A stretch of 50,470 nt of DNA from positions 1-50,470 of the forward strand of contig JACMQU010000119.1 in the NCBI GenBank assembly GCA_014376805.1, read 5' to 3'. The number at the start of each line of letters is the position of its first letter. Position 1 is the first letter of the stretch. This DNA comes from Bacteroidia bacterium (GTDB lineage Bacteria > Bacteroidota > Bacteroidia > UKL13-3). A model generated the notes under the pieces. It ran no database searches, was not told the DNA's origin, and saw nothing but the letters and a program-made list of their open reading frames with translations. Positions 9,405 to 19,603 of the stretch are shown here, piece by piece. A program made the translations under genes and the position numbers.

Positions 9405-11660
9405 ATGAAAAATCTTATATTATTTTTGAGTCTGTTAACAGTAACTTTAAGCACAAAAAATATTGCCGCGCAAGGCTTATGTGACTTTGATACCATACTA
9501 AGCCCCTATACAGAAGTTATATATAAAATAAAGAAATCTAATAGTTTAAATCCAGTTACCGGAGGCTTTTCGGGAATAAACGGCAACACTTCTGGTTTGG
9601 ACCATCGGAGTTTTTGTGTAACAAAGTTTGATAAGTGTGCCAATCAATTATGGTAATTACTCATTGACACTGTTTCTTGCAGCGGAGGAACTTGTGCCAA
9701 CATATCTGATTTAATTAACGATGACAATGAAAGCACCATATTCGCCGGTTTTTCTGCCGATGATAACGCGAGCAAAAGAGGAATAAGATTCATAAAAATT
9801 GACAGCAATGGCATTTTAAAATGGAAAATCAGGTTAGGGGATACCGCAATGTACTATGTAATTAATACCATAAAGAAAATAAATGCCAATAAATATTTGT
9901 TATTGGGTAATGTTTCTTCGACTAATTCTGTATGGGGCGTACCTTTCACTATTATTACCGACACCATAGGAATCAATTATAATGCTCATAACTATTATCC
10001 GACTTCAAGTAATATGGCGGGGAGTGCATTGAATGCAAGAATTATTTCAGCTAATCAAATAGAAATATTAGGAATAAAAGATTCTTTTGCATTAATTTTC
10101 AATATAGATTCAACAGGAAATCTTTTGAATTCGATTCAATCCATTCAATTATATAAAGGCTACTTTAATGGGGGTAATAAGAATGTAAATTACAATCATG
10201 ATTTTACGGAGTTACTATATATTGGAGCTGCATATCCATACGGTAAACTATATTGCGGACGTTATAATTTGAATACTTTAACATTGATTAAAGATACACT
10301 GTTTACTTCACAGTATTTACCATACTTTTATTATGGAATAAAGTATGGGATCCCCTTTCCACAGATTACGACATTTAATAACGGGAATTTTTTAATTGCT
10401 AGCGATAAAAATATTTTAACAATTGATAGCAATTTTAATATATTAAGAAAAGATACACTCATTGCTAAATATGGTTCAAGTAGCTATTTACAGGTATTCG
10501 CTCATCAAATCAATACCGATTCTTCCATGTTATTTGCCGGTAATTATCAATATAGTTTTGGAAATGGAAATATCTGGTCGCAATCTTATCTAAAAAAAAC
10601 ATATCTTTTCGTGTATGTTAATAGAATATCTATAAATGGGGGCAATACCATAGCGCAATTTCACGGAACAATCTCATTATCAGCAAACATTTCGCCCATA
10701 AATGCAATAAATAAAGCTGTATTATGGACAGTTAATGACACTAATAAGGCAACCATTACACAAACAGGTGTAGTAACAGCCAAGGCCAACGGTCTTGTTA
10801 TTGTTACCGCAACAACTACCGATGGAAGCAACTTGCAAGCAATAAAAAGCATTACTATTATCCATCAAAGTTTAGCCTCTTCAATTTCAATTAATGGGCC
10901 AAATTCAATTACACAAAGCAAGGGTATAGCTCAATTAACTTCAGTTATATTACCTATCGATGCTGCAAATAACCCAATAAACTGGATGTTGAGTGATACT
11001 GCTGTTGCTTCGGTTACCCAAACAGGTTTAGTTACAGCTAAAGCCAATGGGGTTGTAAATATTACTGCTACCACTACTGATGGAACCAATCTTTCATCAA
11101 CCAAGACCATCATTATTACAAACCAAATTTTGGCCAGTTCAATATCAATTAGTGGCCAGAACTATATTTCACAAAATGGAGGAATAATCCAATTAGGTGC
11201 TGATATTTTACCTGGCGCTGCTGCAAATAATTCAGTTGTTTGGACGGTTATCGATACCACTAAAGCAACCATTACACAAGCCGGCATAATAAAAGCCAAA
11301 GCAAACGGTATGGCTACAATTACAGCGGCTTTAACAGATGGCAGCAACTTGCAGGCAACAAAGGTAATAATTATAACAAACCAGGGAGTCGGCTTAAGAG
11401 ACGAAATAAGTAATAATGATGTGATTGAAATTTACCCTAACCTGGCAAGTGATGAGGTGATTATTAAATCTACATCTAATTTAGTTAGTTTTGTTTTGTA
11501 CGATGTGCTGGGAAATGAATTTTCGTATATAGAAACAGTAACAAAAGATCAAAACAAATATATTCTTAAAACAATTAATTTAAAATCGGGGGTGTATTTT
11601 ATTGTGGCTAAAAACATAAACGGACAGGCATACAATAAGCGAATACAAATTATTAATTGA
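9405..11660 (+). pseudogene. Big2-repeat T9SS type A surface protein interrupted by one in-frame stop
   Basis: A single reading frame of 751 codons is cut only by a TAA at 9654-9656 (codon 84); the frame is open on both sides. Before the stop is a signal peptide (MKNLILFLSLL... ending near AAQG) and the start of a secreted domain. After it come a roughly 300-aa region with propeller-like short repeats and three bacterial Ig-like (Big2) repeats of about 83 aa, at about 10620-10870, 10875-11125 and 11130-11385. A T9SS type A sorting domain (VIEIYPNLASDEVII... RIQIIN) ends the protein. It is presumably secreted and surface-attached when intact. The stop could be a fixed nonsense mutation, a phase-type variant or a sequencing error. 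Confidence 0.82.
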
Positions 11661-11846
11661 TGCTTTCTTAAAACTTTGAAAAAGGGGCCTACAAAAGAAA
11701 GGCAGACATATTTTGATTGAATTGATGCGAACTCCATTCTACTAAAACACAATACACGCTGCTGTAAACCTTCTTTGCACTTTTAATCATATTTTATGCA
11801 ATAGTTTGATTTGCTTGGTTAAATTTATTCCTACTAATTTTAACTT

Positions 11847-14189
11847 ATGAAAACAGTAATCAACTACACCACTATGAATGGAATTCAAACTAACTCACAT
11901 GCATGGCTGAGCTCAAGCAGTTTGTTTAGAGTATTAAGAGATATTACAAGTCTTGGTGGGGTTAACCAGTATAATATTTATTATACAACAGACGATGGGC
12001 AAGAGGGCTTTTGGCAAAATTACGGACCCATTTAGGGTTCAGGTTCCTCTTTTAATCCAACAGTTGACTCTGTAGATATCATTAGTGATGCATCTGCTAA
12101 TATATTTATAAGACAATCGCCTATGTTTGACGGAATTGTTAATGTTAAATGGTTTGGTGCAATTGGCGATGATTCGAATGATGACACAGATGCCATCCAA
12201 AGCGCCCTTGATTTTATAAGTTACACCTTAAATAATCATGCTAATGAAGAAAGAAGAAAATATGGTGGAGGAACAGTTTTTTTACCCAAAGGTATTTATA
12301 AAATAACTGAAACAATTATCATCGGACTAAATTGCAGACTAATTGGAGTAAATGACCAACTGCAGAATTTCTATTCTCCATATTTTAAAAATGGAGGAAC
12401 AGTTATTAAAAGCCATTTTACTAATACCAATAAATGGCTGATATCGTCTGCGATTTTTAAAATACTTCCATCTATATCACCACCACCTATTTCTGATTTA
12501 TTACCCTATAATATAACATTATCTAAAGACAACAGTTCTGCATCATATTATTTTCCTGTATGTACTGTGAGAGCGGGCATCAGTATTGAAAACTTAACAA
12601 TCGACGGTAGCAATCAAGATGTTAATTATAAGAATGAATTTGATGCCAGTAAAGTTGCCTTTGGTGGTATCAGACTTTCAAGTTCACCTAATTCAACCAT
12701 AAGAAATGTTGGCTCTTACTTTGTAAAATGTAGTTTTATGCTCAACACCTGCTGGGCCAGCAGCATCGAAGATTGTTTTGGATCATTTATATGGTATGGT
12801 GCACTAGTTATTGATTGCAATGTAATTTTGATTAGCAATTGCTCATTCGCTAACCCCTCAAGTGATACCTATCATTTGGTGCCAATTACATCAGAAAATC
12901 TGCCAGCATTTATTTATCAATCATTACCATATTCAGATTTGGGTTTAAATGATACCGTTAAACTTGGCACTACCGGAATATATTGTTACAATACGTTTAG
13001 CATAAGCATAATTTCAACAGTTATAGAGCAATGTGATAATGGCATAAGTTGTCTTGATTCGAATATGAGTGTGGTTTCAGGGTATATTGAACAAATGAAA
13101 TTTTCAGGAATAATTGTGGGCATTGCAAGCAATAACCCACCACAATTGATAGTGGTCGAATCTTTTTTTATTGAAGTTAAAGCCGCATTTTATTTTGGAA
13201 ATAGTGCTATGGCCACGCTCAATACCATATTGCAAAAAAGTTTAGAAGCTATCGATTCAAGGGATAACCAATTATATGTTTATAATGACGCCAGTCGCAG
13301 AAATATAACTTTTAGCAATACTATTTTTTATAAAAGAAAATATTATAAGGATATAGTGTTTACCGATGAAGGGATTGAAGGCCAAAATTACGGAGCTGTT
13401 TATGTCAATCCTGATCCAATTACAAGTACCACTAACCCCTATCCTGGCTCAAACTTAAATTATGGCTTTAACGAAAATGATGCACTAGAAACTTTTGATG
13501 CTGCATTGGTAAGAATTCAAAACCAAAGCACAAAAAATCCTGTAAAAGTAATTTATATTAAAGGAGCACCAATTGTTCCTTTTGAAGGAGAAGGTATAAC
13601 TCCAAATGTTGGTGCGGCACTTAAGAATGTTGATATTGTAACGATAGAAAATTGTGATGTATTGATAACAAGCTTCAGCACCAATGAATTAAATCCAAGA
13701 GGGCGGATATATTTTGAAGGTAATACGGCGGGCGATCATAATGCACTTGTTGGACAGATTGCATTATCAGGGAATGTTAATTTGTATTTCAGGAATGTTG
13801 ACATTGCTTGTAACACACCAAATCTCCCCTCTCTTCCTGCAACGAATCAAACTCTTTTTGGACTTAATAAATCGTATGCGAAATTAACTTTTGAAAGTGA
13901 TAGGGAAATTCCTTTTCCGTTAATTCACCTTGGAATAGTTAACATCGATATGTCTGGTGTATATTATTTGGTGAAGGCTAATTTTATATATGATCCAATG
14001 TCATGGGTTACAGGCCCGAGGGCATTACTAGATATTAAATTTATAAACATTGAAATTCAAAGTGGGGCCGGCTTGTCACCAATTCAAAACTATGGTCACA
14101 ATTTAGGGATTGATTGTGTTCAAATGAATAGTTATCAATATACAACAGCAGGCTGGCAGGATGTAACAATTATTAGAAATAATTTATAA
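11847..14189 (+). pseudogene. Pectate-lyase-3 fold (beta-helix) protein interrupted by one in-frame stop
   Basis: The frame from ATG 11847 to 14189 is broken only by TAG at 12033-12035. The downstream part (from ATG 12123) opens with VKWFGAIGDDSNDDTDAIQSALD and GGGTVFLPKGIYKI, the hallmark of Pectate_lyase_3 right-handed beta-helices, and continues with helix-rung repeats for about 600 aa. No signal peptide is visible at either start, and no sorting domain at the C-terminus. Such proteins bind or cleave polysaccharides, but catalytic residues cannot be assigned. Translation could restart at 12123, which would give a 688-aa protein lacking the first 90 residues. No convincing promoter was seen upstream. 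Confidence 0.75.
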
Positions 14190-14244
14190 CAGTAATTTGT
14201 ACGTTGTGGCCCCATGTGCCTGAAAGGTTTTGTGCGTAATTTGA

Positions 14245-14496
14245 CCTGAAGTTCTTAGGAAGAAAGTAAATTTGAGAAAAGGTTTTGAAGCAGATTCCAA
14301 ATTTTTTGAGTTATGGGATAAGATAAAATTTTAAACCCGATATGTGTCGTATAAAACGGATGAACTTATTTCAGGCTTGTTTGAGTACATTTTTGATGCT
14401 GATGAGCTAAAAACTTCAGCCACTGTTTATATTATAAGGATTAAGGTAAATAATGTTATTCAATTCCTAAGAATTGTTGAATCTGCTTGTCGATAG
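14245..14496 (+). pseudogene. Fragment resembling a type III restriction Res subunit
   Basis: The frame reads LRKGFEADSKFFELWDKIKF, a TAA at 14332, then TRYVSYKTDELIS and about 45 more residues to TAG 14496. From memory this resembles the segment of type III restriction-modification Res subunits where an ELW.KIK block precedes a TDELI block. Upstream in the same frame is a stop at 14242, and no helicase motifs or Mod gene are nearby, so it is a scrap. It sits in the same decayed stretch as the two interrupted surface-protein genes. The family assignment is tentative. Confidence 0.45.
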
Positions 14497-14849
14497 TTTT
14501 ACAGTTTCTAACTCAAAGTAAGAATTTTCTCCCATTATGGGTCAACTTCTTCACATATCAAACAAATTTATTTTATTATTTTTTTGACTTTGAAGCCAAC
14601 ATAAACAAAGGGTTTTCACTTGAATGCTTTTCAAAAAACTTTAAAATTAGTTTAAGGTATGATAGTTGAAATTATCAGGGAAACATCACAACTATGAAAA
14701 ACTTAAAAAACATTTTCACTAAATTAAACTTAAAAAGCCTGATTAGCTGTTTAGGTGTACTTAACTTTGATTTAAAAGGTTGTTTATTTCCTCAAATGGA
14801 AAACATGGCTAAATTGCAATGTATATTAATCACCAAAAAATCAAACACC
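14497..14849 (+). other. Gap before the lipoprotein gene
   Basis: No recognisable gene. An ATG at 14694 is in frame with the downstream lipoprotein gene, but the 52-residue extension has no domain and would bury the lipoprotein signal, so I regard it as untranslated leader. Confidence 0.4.
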
Positions 14850-15212
14850 ATGAGATTATTACTAATTGCGTCTTTATTTACAGTTGCCATGACATCCTGT
14901 AAAAAAGATTTTATTCCGACAGCTCCAAAAAACGCTGACATTACAGCTACAAAAGACCTAAAAGTTGCTTCTAATTTTAATTGGGCCACAGTTAAAAGTA
15001 TGGATATAGAAATAAGCCCTGTCGCAAAAGGTTTATTATTAATTCAGGATGAACAAGCAAATGTAATTTATAAGGCTTTGGTTTTATCTGGAGAAACTCA
15101 TACCGCAAATATCACTTTTGGGACTACAATTGAAAAAGCTTTTATATATTTTAATGGTGCAAAAGAAGAAATAACACTTGGCAGCAAAAAATTTGTGAGC
15201 ACTTTAAAATAA
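14850..15212 (+). CDS. Small lipoprotein paired with the LruC-domain protein
   Basis: This 120-aa protein has a lipoprotein signal: MRLLLIASLFTVAMTSC, with the lipobox Cys at residue 17 followed by KKD. The mature part contains FNWATVKSMDIEIS and a short beta-rich domain. The start at 14850 is chosen because it places the signal peptide at the N-terminus; an upstream in-frame ATG at 14694 would not. From memory, LruC-domain proteins often begin with a lipobox and a stretch like FNWKTTK, so this gene may be the anchored N-terminal half of the next gene split off. It lies 49 nt upstream of that gene, on the same strand. Confidence 0.65.
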   Translation: MRLLLIASLFTVAMTSCKKDFIPTAPKNADITATKDLKVASNFNWATVKSMDIEISPVAKGLLLIQDEQANVIYKALVLSGETHTANITFGTTIEKAFIYFNGAKEEITLGSKKFVSTLK

Positions 15213-15261
15213 TTTCTTAATTATAAAAATTTATCTTAAAATTACCCCTATCACTATTCAT

Positions 15262-18141
15262 ATGAAAAATATCAATTATAAAAAAATGCCATCGTTATTT
15301 AAAAAGATCGGCTGCTTGGGTTGTTTATGTCTGTTGCTTTTAATTAACGCCCCAACCAGTTCTGCGCAGTGTACCTTAAGTGTTCACAGCAATCAAACTA
15401 AATTTAATAATTCTTCAAGCGGAGTTACCCCCACCAGTTTATGGGTAAACATTCACGTAAATCTTAATGGCGAACTTACGGCCAATGGTGATGTGTTATA
15501 TTATACAGGTGGCACGGTTACATTAACAAATATATCAAGTACTCCGGCTGTTACCAATGCTGCAATTCCAACCGGTAAAATTATTGCCGACAATACTGTT
15601 ACAACACCGGTAACAATATACGACGGTTTAATGTGGCTAACAAGAGTTCCATTAAATTATGTAAATACCGATATTTTTATATCAGGGGCTATCATTAATT
15701 CAAGTACAGGCTTTTCAAATAGTTCCGGACAAAAATCATCATCCATTAGTGGTTATTTATACAGTAACAAAACAGTATCAAAAACCTGGTTTTATGGCAT
15801 GGCAACATATGCCCCACAATTTACTTACAGCAATATCGCAACATCCAACCAGGTAATACCAGTTACCGGAACCTATAATGCGGGAACTCCAACCACCCAA
15901 ATCAGCAATTTAAAAAGCGGTGGGTCTGGTGATGGAGGAAATAACTATACAGGAGATTACAGTGACAAAGATGATTTTGTTGCCTGTGCTTGTCCGGCTC
16001 CGGTACTTGCCGCTATTACTGGCGGTTTAAGTGTATGTGCAAACCTAACCACCCAGTTAAGTAATACTACAACAGGTGGTATTTGGTCATCAAGCAATAT
16101 TTTAGTTGCATCAATTAGCACTACGGGGTTAGTAACCGCAATTGCTGCCGGAACAAGTACAATAACATACAGGGTTACAAATAACTGTAGTGTTTCGTCA
16201 TCAGTAACTGCAACGGTAACTGTTATAACCAGGCCTTCTCTGGGAGTAATAACCGGAAGCTCTTTGGTATGCGTGGGTTCAACTCTTACCCTTGCAGATA
16301 CTACAGCAGGCGGTACATGGGCTTCTGCAAATACTACTGTGGCATCTGTATCAACCAGTGGTGTTGTAACTGGTGTAGCAGCAGGCACCATAGATATCAG
16401 TTATTCAAAAACAAATTCTTGCGGTACAATTTCAGTTTATAAAACAATAACAGTAAATTCAATTCCAACGGTGTCGGCCATCAGCGGTTCTTCGTCACTT
16501 TGTACAAATTCAACTATAACATTAACAAACGCTACAATTGGAGGCGTTTGGTCATCAAACAATACGGTAGTGGGTACCGTTAATTCAGCCGGCGTAGTAA
16601 CAGGGGTTGCTACCGGCGGCGTAACCATAAGATATGCTGTTACAAACACCTGTGGAACTACTACTGTTACAAAAGGTTTAACTGTTAACACACAATTAAC
16701 GGTACCTGATATTACAGGAAGTTCTACTGTTAATACGGCATTTACCACAACCCTAAGCAATTCGGTAACAGGTGGCATCTGGAGTTCATCTAATACGGCT
16801 GTTGCTACCGCAGGTATTACCGGAATAGTAACCGGTGTTAGCGTAGGTACTGCTGCCATTTCGTATGCTGTAACCAGCACCTGTGGAACAGCAACCAAAA
16901 CAAAAATGATGACTGTAAGTAACCGTGCTCCGGTTGCCACTAATGATACTGCTGCCACCTTAAATAATACCCCGGTTAATATTTCAGTGTTAAATAATGA
17001 TGTTGCCGGTAGCGGGGCATTTGTAAACTCAAGTTTAATATTTGTTAGCGGTACTATACCAAGCACAAACTCAGTTGGCACTTTTGTTGCCAATTCAAAC
17101 GGCTCGGTAACCTTTACACCGGTCAGTAGTTTTCATGCAGTTGCCACTATTCAATATAGAATCACAGATGGTTTGAACCAATCAGCAACTGCTTATATTA
17201 TTATTACTGTGGCTGCTCCTTTAATTATCGATACAGATAACGACGGCGCACCTGATGCTATTGATGAATATCCATCTGACCCTTACCGTGCATTTAATAA
17301 CTATTATCCATCTTCAGGTTATTCATCTTTATTATTTGAAGATAACTGGCCCGATAAAGGAGATTATGATTTTAATGACCTTGTTGTAGATTATAAATAC
17401 AATACGGTAACTAACGCATCAAATAATGTTGTTGAAATTAAATATAACTTTATAACAAAATGTGCAGGTGCAGGTTTACATAACGGTTTTGCTTTTCAGC
17501 TCGATAATGTTGCCCCCAACAAAATTACACGTGTTACAGGTGCTAAAACACATAATGCCAATTGGGTTAGCAATTCAGCAAACGGTACCGAAAGCGGTCA
17601 GACTTACACCAATGTAATTGTTTTTGATAATGCCTATAATATCCTGACATATCCGGGTAGCGGTCATTTTGTTAATACCGATATGCTGGCTCCGAAAACG
17701 CCTTATGATACTACCTTTATACAAGTTACTTTTATTAATGCAGGTGTGGCTCCGGCCGGTGGTAGTATGTCTTTAAACAATGTACCTGCCACAGCATTTA
17801 ACCCCTATATTATTCTTGGCGATTCAGGTTCATTTAATCAAAACCGGTCAAAAGAAGTGCATATGCCAGATAGAGTACCATCATCAAAAATGTCGAATGC
17901 ATTTTGGGGTAAAGGTAATGATAACAGTAATCCTGCAACAGGCAGATACTACAGAACATCAAATAACCTGCCATGGGTATTAAATGTATCAACCGCTATT
18001 CCATACATGCAGGAGTATCTGGATATTTCATCAGGTTACCTGAATTTTTTAAGCTGGGCAGTAAGCAATGGAACAAGCAATACAAACTGGTATCTTAACT
18101 TAACCGGCAATAGAGATAATTCTAAAATTTACACCAAATAA
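15262..18141 (+). CDS. LruC-domain surface protein with Ig-like repeats
   Basis: This 959-aa secreted protein begins with a signal peptide ending near SSAQC. About 220 residues of unassigned beta structure follow, then four Ig-like (Big2-type) repeats at about 245-554. Each repeat has the pattern GG.WSS.NT.VA...G.VTG.A.GT..I.Y..T..CG. Next come a cadherin/Big_9-like segment (NRAPVATNDTAATLNNTPV), a calcium-binding-like DTDNDGAPDAIDEYPSDP, and the C-terminal LruC/DUF4842 domain (NWPDKGDYDFNDLVVDYKY). No T9SS sorting domain is seen. LruC proteins are surface proteins of unknown function. The lipoprotein gene just upstream is a likely partner. A strong terminator follows. Confidence 0.85.
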   Translation: MKNINYKKMPSLFKKIGCLGCLCLLLLINAPTSSAQCTLSVHSNQTKFNNSSSGVTPTSLWVNIHVNLNGELTANGDVLYYTGGTVTLTNISSTPAVTNAAIPTGKIIADNTVTTPVTIYDGLMWLTRVPLNYVNTDIFISGAIINSSTGFSNSSGQKSSSISGYLYSNKTVSKTWFYGMATYAPQFTYSNIATSNQVIPVTGTYNAGTPTTQISNLKSGGSGDGGNNYTGDYSDKDDFVACACPAPVLAAITGGLSVCANLTTQLSNTTTGGIWSSSNILVASISTTGLVTAIAAGTSTITYRVTNNCSVSSSVTATVTVITRPSLGVITGSSLVCVGSTLTLADTTAGGTWASANTTVASVSTSGVVTGVAAGTIDISYSKTNSCGTISVYKTITVNSIPTVSAISGSSSLCTNSTITLTNATIGGVWSSNNTVVGTVNSAGVVTGVATGGVTIRYAVTNTCGTTTVTKGLTVNTQLTVPDITGSSTVNTAFTTTLSNSVTGGIWSSSNTAVATAGITGIVTGVSVGTAAISYAVTSTCGTATKTKMMTVSNRAPVATNDTAATLNNTPVNISVLNNDVAGSGAFVNSSLIFVSGTIPSTNSVGTFVANSNGSVTFTPVSSFHAVATIQYRITDGLNQSATAYIIITVAAPLIIDTDNDGAPDAIDEYPSDPYRAFNNYYPSSGYSSLLFEDNWPDKGDYDFNDLVVDYKYNTVTNASNNVVEIKYNFITKCAGAGLHNGFAFQLDNVAPNKITRVTGAKTHNANWVSNSANGTESGQTYTNVIVFDNAYNILTYPGSGHFVNTDMLAPKTPYDTTFIQVTFINAGVAPAGGSMSLNNVPATAFNPYIILGDSGSFNQNRSKEVHMPDRVPSSKMSNAFWGKGNDNSNPATGRYYRTSNNLPWVLNVSTAIPYMQEYLDISSGYLNFLSWAVSNGTSNTNWYLNLTGNRDNSKIYTK
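15994..16923 (+). repeat. Four in-gene Ig-like domain repeats
   Basis: Four units of about 230 bp encode the Ig-like repeats of the LruC protein. They have diverged in sequence but keep the GGxWSSxNTxVA core. The low-stop antisense frames over this region are a by-product of the repeat composition. Confidence 0.75.
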
Positions 18142-18162
18142 ACGTAACTAATGTTTTTCATA

Positions 18163-18195
18163 AGCCCGGTTGATAAAAATCAGCCGGGCTTTTTT
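18163..18195 (+). terminator. Rho-independent terminator after the LruC gene
   Basis: A 12-bp stem (18163-18174 with 18179-18190, one G-T type mismatch) closes an AAAA loop and is followed by TTTTT. It insulates the surface-protein pair from the kdn genes. Confidence 0.9.
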
Positions 18196-18240
18196 GTCTG
18201 ATCCAAAAGTGAATTGAGTTTAAGTCCTGAAAAATTCAAT

Positions 18241-18271
18241 TTTAAAAGCATCAAAGGATTGTTTAAATTCG
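18241..18271 (+). promoter_or_regulatory. Candidate kdnA promoter
   Basis: TTTA at 18241-18244, a 19-nt spacer, and TAAATTCG at 18264-18271 match TTTG-N19-TAnnTTTG with one mismatch per box. The ATG follows 18 nt later. Confidence 0.45.
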
Positions 18272-18289
18272 CATTTTTAATACAAACTT

Positions 18290-19501
18290 ATGGCAGGTAC
18301 AGAATATTTTGGTGCAGAAGAAAAAAAGGAAATTAATGATGTATTGGAAACGGGCATTTTGTTTAGGTATAACCACGATACACAACGCAATCATATTTGG
18401 AAGGCACGATCGTTTGAGGCGGAAGTGGCACGATTAACGGGAGCTAAATATGCGCATGCGGTATCAAGTGGAAGTACTGCCGTTACTTGTGCTTTAGCTG
18501 CTGCCGGCATTGGTGCCGGAGATGAAGTTATTGTTCCGCCCTTTACTTACATAGCTTCTGTTGAGGCTGTTATTTTTGCAGGTGCTTTGCCTGTTTTTGC
18601 AGAGATAGATGAAACTTTATGCTTAAGTGCAGAAGGGATTCGCAAAGCTATTACTCCCAGAACTAAAGCTGTACTGTTGGTGCACATGTGCGGACAAATG
18701 GCCCAGATGGATGAGCTTATGCAAGTTATTAACGACCATAAACTGATTTTAGTTGAAGATGCAGGCCAGGCTTTAGCTGCCAGTTTCAACGGAATTTCAA
18801 CCGGATTATGGGGCAAAACAGGTTGCTATAGCTTTGATTTTTTTAAAATAGCTACCGCAGGCGAAGGCGGCGTTATGGTTACCAATGACGAAACCGCTTA
18901 TAAACTCGCGGATAATATTGCAGACCATGGCCATGATCACCAGGGGAATAACAGGGGTATGGAAAATCATCCGGTATTAGGTTTTAATTACCGCATATCA
19001 GAATTGCACGCAGCCATTGGATTGGCTCAAACCCGCCGTGTACCAATGATTCGCGAAAAAAATAATATACATAAAAAACACATGATGGCTCAACTCGGTA
19101 AAATTGCGGGTGTAAATTTTGCCACCATTCCTGATCCAAACGGAGATTCGGCAACATTTTTAAATATCCTGCTGCCCAATACAGAAATTGCTATGCGCAC
19201 GGTGGAGGAGTTTAATAAAAACGGTGTAACAGGTTTTAATTATTGGTATACAAATATGTATCATTTTATTAATCAATGGGATCATATAAAAGAAGGAAGA
19301 GTTGCCGCTAAAACCAATGTGCAGTTGCTAGGTGCTCCGCAGGATTATAAAAATCTCCACCTGCCTAAAACTCAGGAAACAATAGGAAGGTTGATTTCAT
19401 TCAGTATTAAATCGGGTTGGCAGGATGATGAATTGAATGAATTGCTTCATAAGATTGGGACATGCATTAAAGACGCGTTACTGGTAGCTGCAAAGCATTA
19501 A
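18290..19501 (+). CDS. kdnA: DegT/DnrJ/EryC1 aminotransferase, probable 8-amino-Kdo transaminase (KdnA)
   Basis: This 403-aa PLP enzyme of the sugar aminotransferase family shows SSGSTAVTCAL near residue 60, VEDAGQA with Asp157 contacting the PLP ring nitrogen, and SFDFFKIATAGEGG with the Schiff-base Lys186. The next gene is an iron-type alcohol dehydrogenase and the one after is kdsA. That arrangement matches the KdnA/KdnB pair of Shewanella, which oxidises Kdo at C8 and then transaminates it to 8-amino-3,8-dideoxy-manno-octulosonate (Kdo8N) for LPS. By this reading it uses glutamate as amine donor. The family assignment is certain; the Kdo8N role rests on the neighbours. Confidence 0.85.
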   Translation: MAGTEYFGAEEKKEINDVLETGILFRYNHDTQRNHIWKARSFEAEVARLTGAKYAHAVSSGSTAVTCALAAAGIGAGDEVIVPPFTYIASVEAVIFAGALPVFAEIDETLCLSAEGIRKAITPRTKAVLLVHMCGQMAQMDELMQVINDHKLILVEDAGQALAASFNGISTGLWGKTGCYSFDFFKIATAGEGGVMVTNDETAYKLADNIADHGHDHQGNNRGMENHPVLGFNYRISELHAAIGLAQTRRVPMIREKNNIHKKHMMAQLGKIAGVNFATIPDPNGDSATFLNILLPNTEIAMRTVEEFNKNGVTGFNYWYTNMYHFINQWDHIKEGRVAAKTNVQLLGAPQDYKNLHLPKTQETIGRLISFSIKSGWQDDELNELLHKIGTCIKDALLVAAKH

Positions 19502-19603
19502 ATTAAACACGTAAAAGGTGCTAAATGTTTAACGTACATTTACATCAAAAAATAATTAAATCCATTTGGGTTTCACCTCAGTAAAAGTAAATGAGCAGCA
19601 TTC

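Noticed and set aside
10661..11347. Three antisense 60-aa frames over the Big2 repeats
   Set aside because: Same cause as above; they mirror each repeat and have no independent support.
4583..14496. Reassignment or programmed readthrough of TAG/TAA
   Set aside because: TAG and TAA are used as ordinary terminal stops by intact genes here (for example TAG at 22804, 25360, 29779 and 33548). The internal stops occur only in genes that are accessory or otherwise damaged, so nonsense mutation is simpler.
14694..14849. N-terminal extension of the lipoprotein gene from ATG 14694
   Set aside because: It would place the lipoprotein signal 52 residues inside the protein. The internal ATG at 14850 gives a normal lipobox.
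15957..17093. Long antisense open frames across the LruC repeat region (144 and 218 aa)
   Set aside because: They are Val/Thr/Pro-rich mirror images of the Ig-like repeats on the plus strand, with no start context or family. They follow from codon composition of the repeats.
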